DNA from: Caballeronia sp. GAFFF1
GTDB taxonomy: Bacteria; Pseudomonadota; Gammaproteobacteria; Burkholderiales; Burkholderiaceae
Assembly: GCF_023630705.1 (NCBI RefSeq)
Contig: NZ_JALQEM010000040.1
Location: 62,001 to 126,000, forward strand
Direction: 5' to 3'
DNA: 64,000 bases
Shown here: one piece after another, positions 62,164 to 64,000 of the stretch
Layout: every line of letters starts with the position of its first letter
Position numbering within the stretch: the first letter of the stretch is position 1
Notes under the pieces: generated by a model
Told to the model about the DNA's origin: nothing
The model's input: the letters and a program-made list of their open reading frames with translations, nothing else
Database searches by the model: none
Position numbers and translations under genes: made by a program

Positions 62164-64000
62164 ATGAAGGTAGCCATTGCGTCGCCCGACAGCGAGACCG
62201 TCAAGCCGGGCACGGGAACGGGATGGGGCGCGCGTCTGGATCATCATCGCGGGCTGATCATCGCGATCGGCGCGTTGCTCGCCATGCTGGCCGCGTGGGT
62301 CGCGCTGTCCGCGACGCCGGTCGGCATGTACGACCTCGGCTCGGTCATTTCCAGCGCGACGACGCTCGCGCTCGCGGCCATCGGACAGACCATCGTCGTG
62401 CTGACCGGCGGCTTCGATCTGTCGGCCTCCGCGGTCGTCTCACTCGCGAATGTGCTTGCAGTGCGATTCGTCCAAGGCACGCCGCTCGAACAATGGATGG
62501 GCGCGGCGCTCATCATCGCGATCGGCGGCGGCATCGGGCTCGTCAACGGCGCGCTCATCGCCTGGTTCCGCCTGCAATCCATCGTCGTCACGCTCGCGAC
62601 GATGTTCATGGTGCAGGGCATGACGCTCCTCATCCAGAACAAGCCGGGTGGCAGTGTCGGCGATCAGTTCGGCGCATTCCTCACGTCGGATCTGATTCCC
62701 GAGAAGTTGCCGATGTCCGCGGGCGTCCTGATCGTCGCGTTGTTGATCTGGGCGTTCGTGAAGCGCACGCGCTTCGGCGTCGGCCTGTACGCGCTCGGCA
62801 GCGATCCCGACGGCGCGTTCGCCAACGGCATGCCGGTGACGCGCTATCGCATGGCGACGTATGCGCTCGCCGGCATGTTCTACGCGGCCGCGGGGCTCTA
62901 CGTGTCCGCGCAGACCGGTTCCGCCGATCCGCTCGTGGGCCGTCCGCTGCTGCTGTCGATGTTCACTGCCGTCGTGCTCGGCGGCACCTTGCTCGGCGGC
63001 GGGCGCGGCGGCTGTGTGGGCACCGTGTTCGCCGCGATGACGCTGATGATTACCGTGAACATTCTACTGGTGCTGAACGTGTCGGCGTTCTTCACGACGA
63101 TCGCCGAGGCGGTCATCCTCATTCTCGCGGTGCTCGGTGCGTCGATCGGCAAGGAATCTGCGGCGCATGAGTCCATGCGTCACGCGGCGCAGTGGCTGAA
63201 GGCGGTGCGCACCGGAACGCGCGTCAGGAGCGACGCGCAGGCGCGGCGCGTGACGTTCCAGGTGAACGACTTCCGCCCGATCGAGAACACGGAACTAAAG
63301 GGGCGCGCAATCGGCGACTGGATCGAGCGCAATCGCGAATGGGCGAAGTATGTGCTGCCCGCCTATCTGCTTTTCATCGGCGTCGTCGCGGTGACGGGTG
63401 TCGTGTACGGGCCGGGCGTGCTCTTCAGCGCGAATTTCTATAGCAGCCTGCTCACGCTCACGCTGTTTCTGGCGATCCTCGGGCTCGGCCAGGGCGCGGT
63501 CATCCTGACCGGCGGCCTCGATCTGTCGATGCCGTGGCTCATCACGCTCTCCGGTGTGCTGCTGACCGGTCTCACGCACGGCGTCAATGGCGCGGCTGCG
63601 TGGGCCGTGCCGGTCGTGCTGGGCGTGGGCCTTCTCGTGGGTCTTTTCAACGGCATCGGTGTCGTCATGCTGGGGCTGCCGCCTATCGTCGTCACGCTTG
63701 CGGCCAACGGACTGCTGCAAGGCCTGACGCTCATCTACTGCAACGGCTCGCCGCAAGGTTGGGCCCCGTCGGCGGTCAGCGACTTCACCAATGGCCGGCT
63801 CGGGCCGCTGTCGCTCGCGGCGTGGAGCGTGCCGCTGTTTCTCGCGTTCGCGCTATTGCTTTTGCATCGCACGCCGTTCGGGCGTCGCATCTATGCAGTC
63901 GGCAACTCGCAGATCGCGGCGAAGCTCTCCGGCGTGCGCGTGGGCGCGGTCCTGATCGCCGTGTACTGCGTCTCTGCCGTGTGCGCGGCGCTCGTCGGGC
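62164..64000 (+). CDS. Tandem-fused RbsC-type ABC permease, 3' end beyond the window
   Basis: ATG 62164, 11 bp after the ATPase gene, opens a frame without stop to the window end (612 codons so far). Two homologous permease units are joined: unit 1 about residues 25-325 (TIVVLTGGFDLSASAVVSLANVLA ... LGGTLLGGGRGGCVGTVFAA) and unit 2 from about residue 395 (GQGAVILTGGLDLSMPWLITLSGVLL ... PPIVVTLAANGLLQGLTLIYCNG). Each has the LTGGxDLS element of ribose-type permeases. A soluble linker (about 330-390) separates them. Such importers normally use two copies of one permease or two genes; here one gene encodes a whole channel pair. Confidence 0.9.
   Translation, partial: MKVAIASPDSETVKPGTGTGWGARLDHHRGLIIAIGALLAMLAAWVALSATPVGMYDLGSVISSATTLALAAIGQTIVVLTGGFDLSASAVVSLANVLAVRFVQGTPLEQWMGAALIIAIGGGIGLVNGALIAWFRLQSIVVTLATMFMVQGMTLLIQNKPGGSVGDQFGAFLTSDLIPEKLPMSAGVLIVALLIWAFVKRTRFGVGLYALGSDPDGAFANGMPVTRYRMATYALAGMFYAAAGLYVSAQTGSADPLVGRPLLLSMFTAVVLGGTLLGGGRGGCVGTVFAAMTLMITVNILLVLNVSAFFTTIAEAVILILAVLGASIGKESAAHESMRHAAQWLKAVRTGTRVRSDAQARRVTFQVNDFRPIENTELKGRAIGDWIERNREWAKYVLPAYLLFIGVVAVTGVVYGPGVLFSANFYSSLLTLTLFLAILGLGQGAVILTGGLDLSMPWLITLSGVLLTGLTHGVNGAAAWAVPVVLGVGLLVGLFNGIGVVMLGLPPIVVTLAANGLLQGLTLIYCNGSPQGWAPSAVSDFTNGRLGPLSLAAWSVPLFLAFALLLLHRTPFGRRIYAVGNSQIAAKLSGVRVGAVLIAVYCVSAVCAALVG

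Noticed and set aside
1..64000. Mobile elements, CRISPR arrays, tRNA or rRNA genes
   Set aside because: I saw no transposase or integrase motif, no regularly spaced repeat array and no tRNA-like TTC-arm/anticodon pattern; this was by eye, so short degenerate remnants could be missed.

Overview
The window is about 64 kb of GC-rich bacterial DNA packed with catabolic, transport and regulatory genes. Gene content points to Burkholderiaceae, most likely a plant- or soil-associated Paraburkholderia/Caballeronia-type organism, possibly on a secondary replicon. The indicators are an acetoin dehydrogenase gene, creatinine use, phthalate and 3-hydroxybenzoate catabolism, many MarR/GntR/LacI/AraC regulators and OFA/MHS/AAHS/ACS transporters. 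This placement is inferred from gene content only. I saw no rRNA, tRNA, CRISPR array, transposase or prophage gene.

Layout. 1-4.9 kb: end of acoC, a three-gene minus-strand set (NmrA-like, AhpD-like, cupin), a MocR regulator and a small exported protein. 4.9-16.4 kb: a MarR regulator, an MHS-type MFS transporter and an M20 amidohydrolase with a coupled but frameshifted TRIC-type channel gene. These are followed by a creatinine/creatine catabolic cluster: GlxA-type regulator, creatinase, GlyA, creatininase, NCS1 permease and a second GlxA-type regulator. 16.4-22 kb: a YVTN beta-propeller protein, a TIGR03118-like lipoprotein, an OFA-family MFS protein, about 0.8 kb with no convincing gene, and a glycosyltransferase-like protein.

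22.3-36.5 kb is the most interesting part: a signalling island. It holds a PAS-GAF-PAS hybrid histidine kinase, an acyl-adenylating ligase with an apparent N-terminal carrier-protein-like segment, and a clear photoactive yellow protein (PYP) with the chromophore cysteine, Tyr and Glu conserved. A PAS-PAS-GGDEF protein (4-nt overlap with pyp) and a PAS-GGDEF-EAL protein follow. The ligase and pyp are each preceded by a good match to the flagellar sigma-28 promoter. Further on are a DUF1326/DUF2182 pair, a GNAT acetyltransferase, a soluble triple-PAS chemoreceptor overlapping a triple-CheW protein (again with a sigma-28-like promoter) and a GAF protein. I read this as a blue-light to c-di-GMP to motility/biofilm module.

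36.5-49.9 kb: an M20 amidase/carbamoylase, a DUF4142 pseudogene with three frameshifts, a MarR regulator with 3-hydroxybenzoate 4-monooxygenase (mobA), then a complete phthalate-to-protocatechuate cluster. In that cluster a divergent MarR regulator faces an ACS transporter, reductase, Rieske oxygenase, dehydrogenase, decarboxylase and AAHS transporter. Two near-identical palindromes (TTAGATATC core) mark probable operators. mobA and the phthalate genes converge on protocatechuate.

49.9-64 kb: two divergent operons of unknown substrate. The minus-strand operon has a TRAP transporter (DctP with an internal amber codon, fused DctQM), a LacI regulator, a 2-hydroxyacid dehydrogenase and an amidohydrolase; paired LacI-like operators lie upstream. 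The plus-strand operon has an FCD-type GntR regulator, an SDR, a BKACE enzyme, an MBL-fold hydrolase and a sugar-type ABC importer whose permease gene is a tandem fusion running off the window end.
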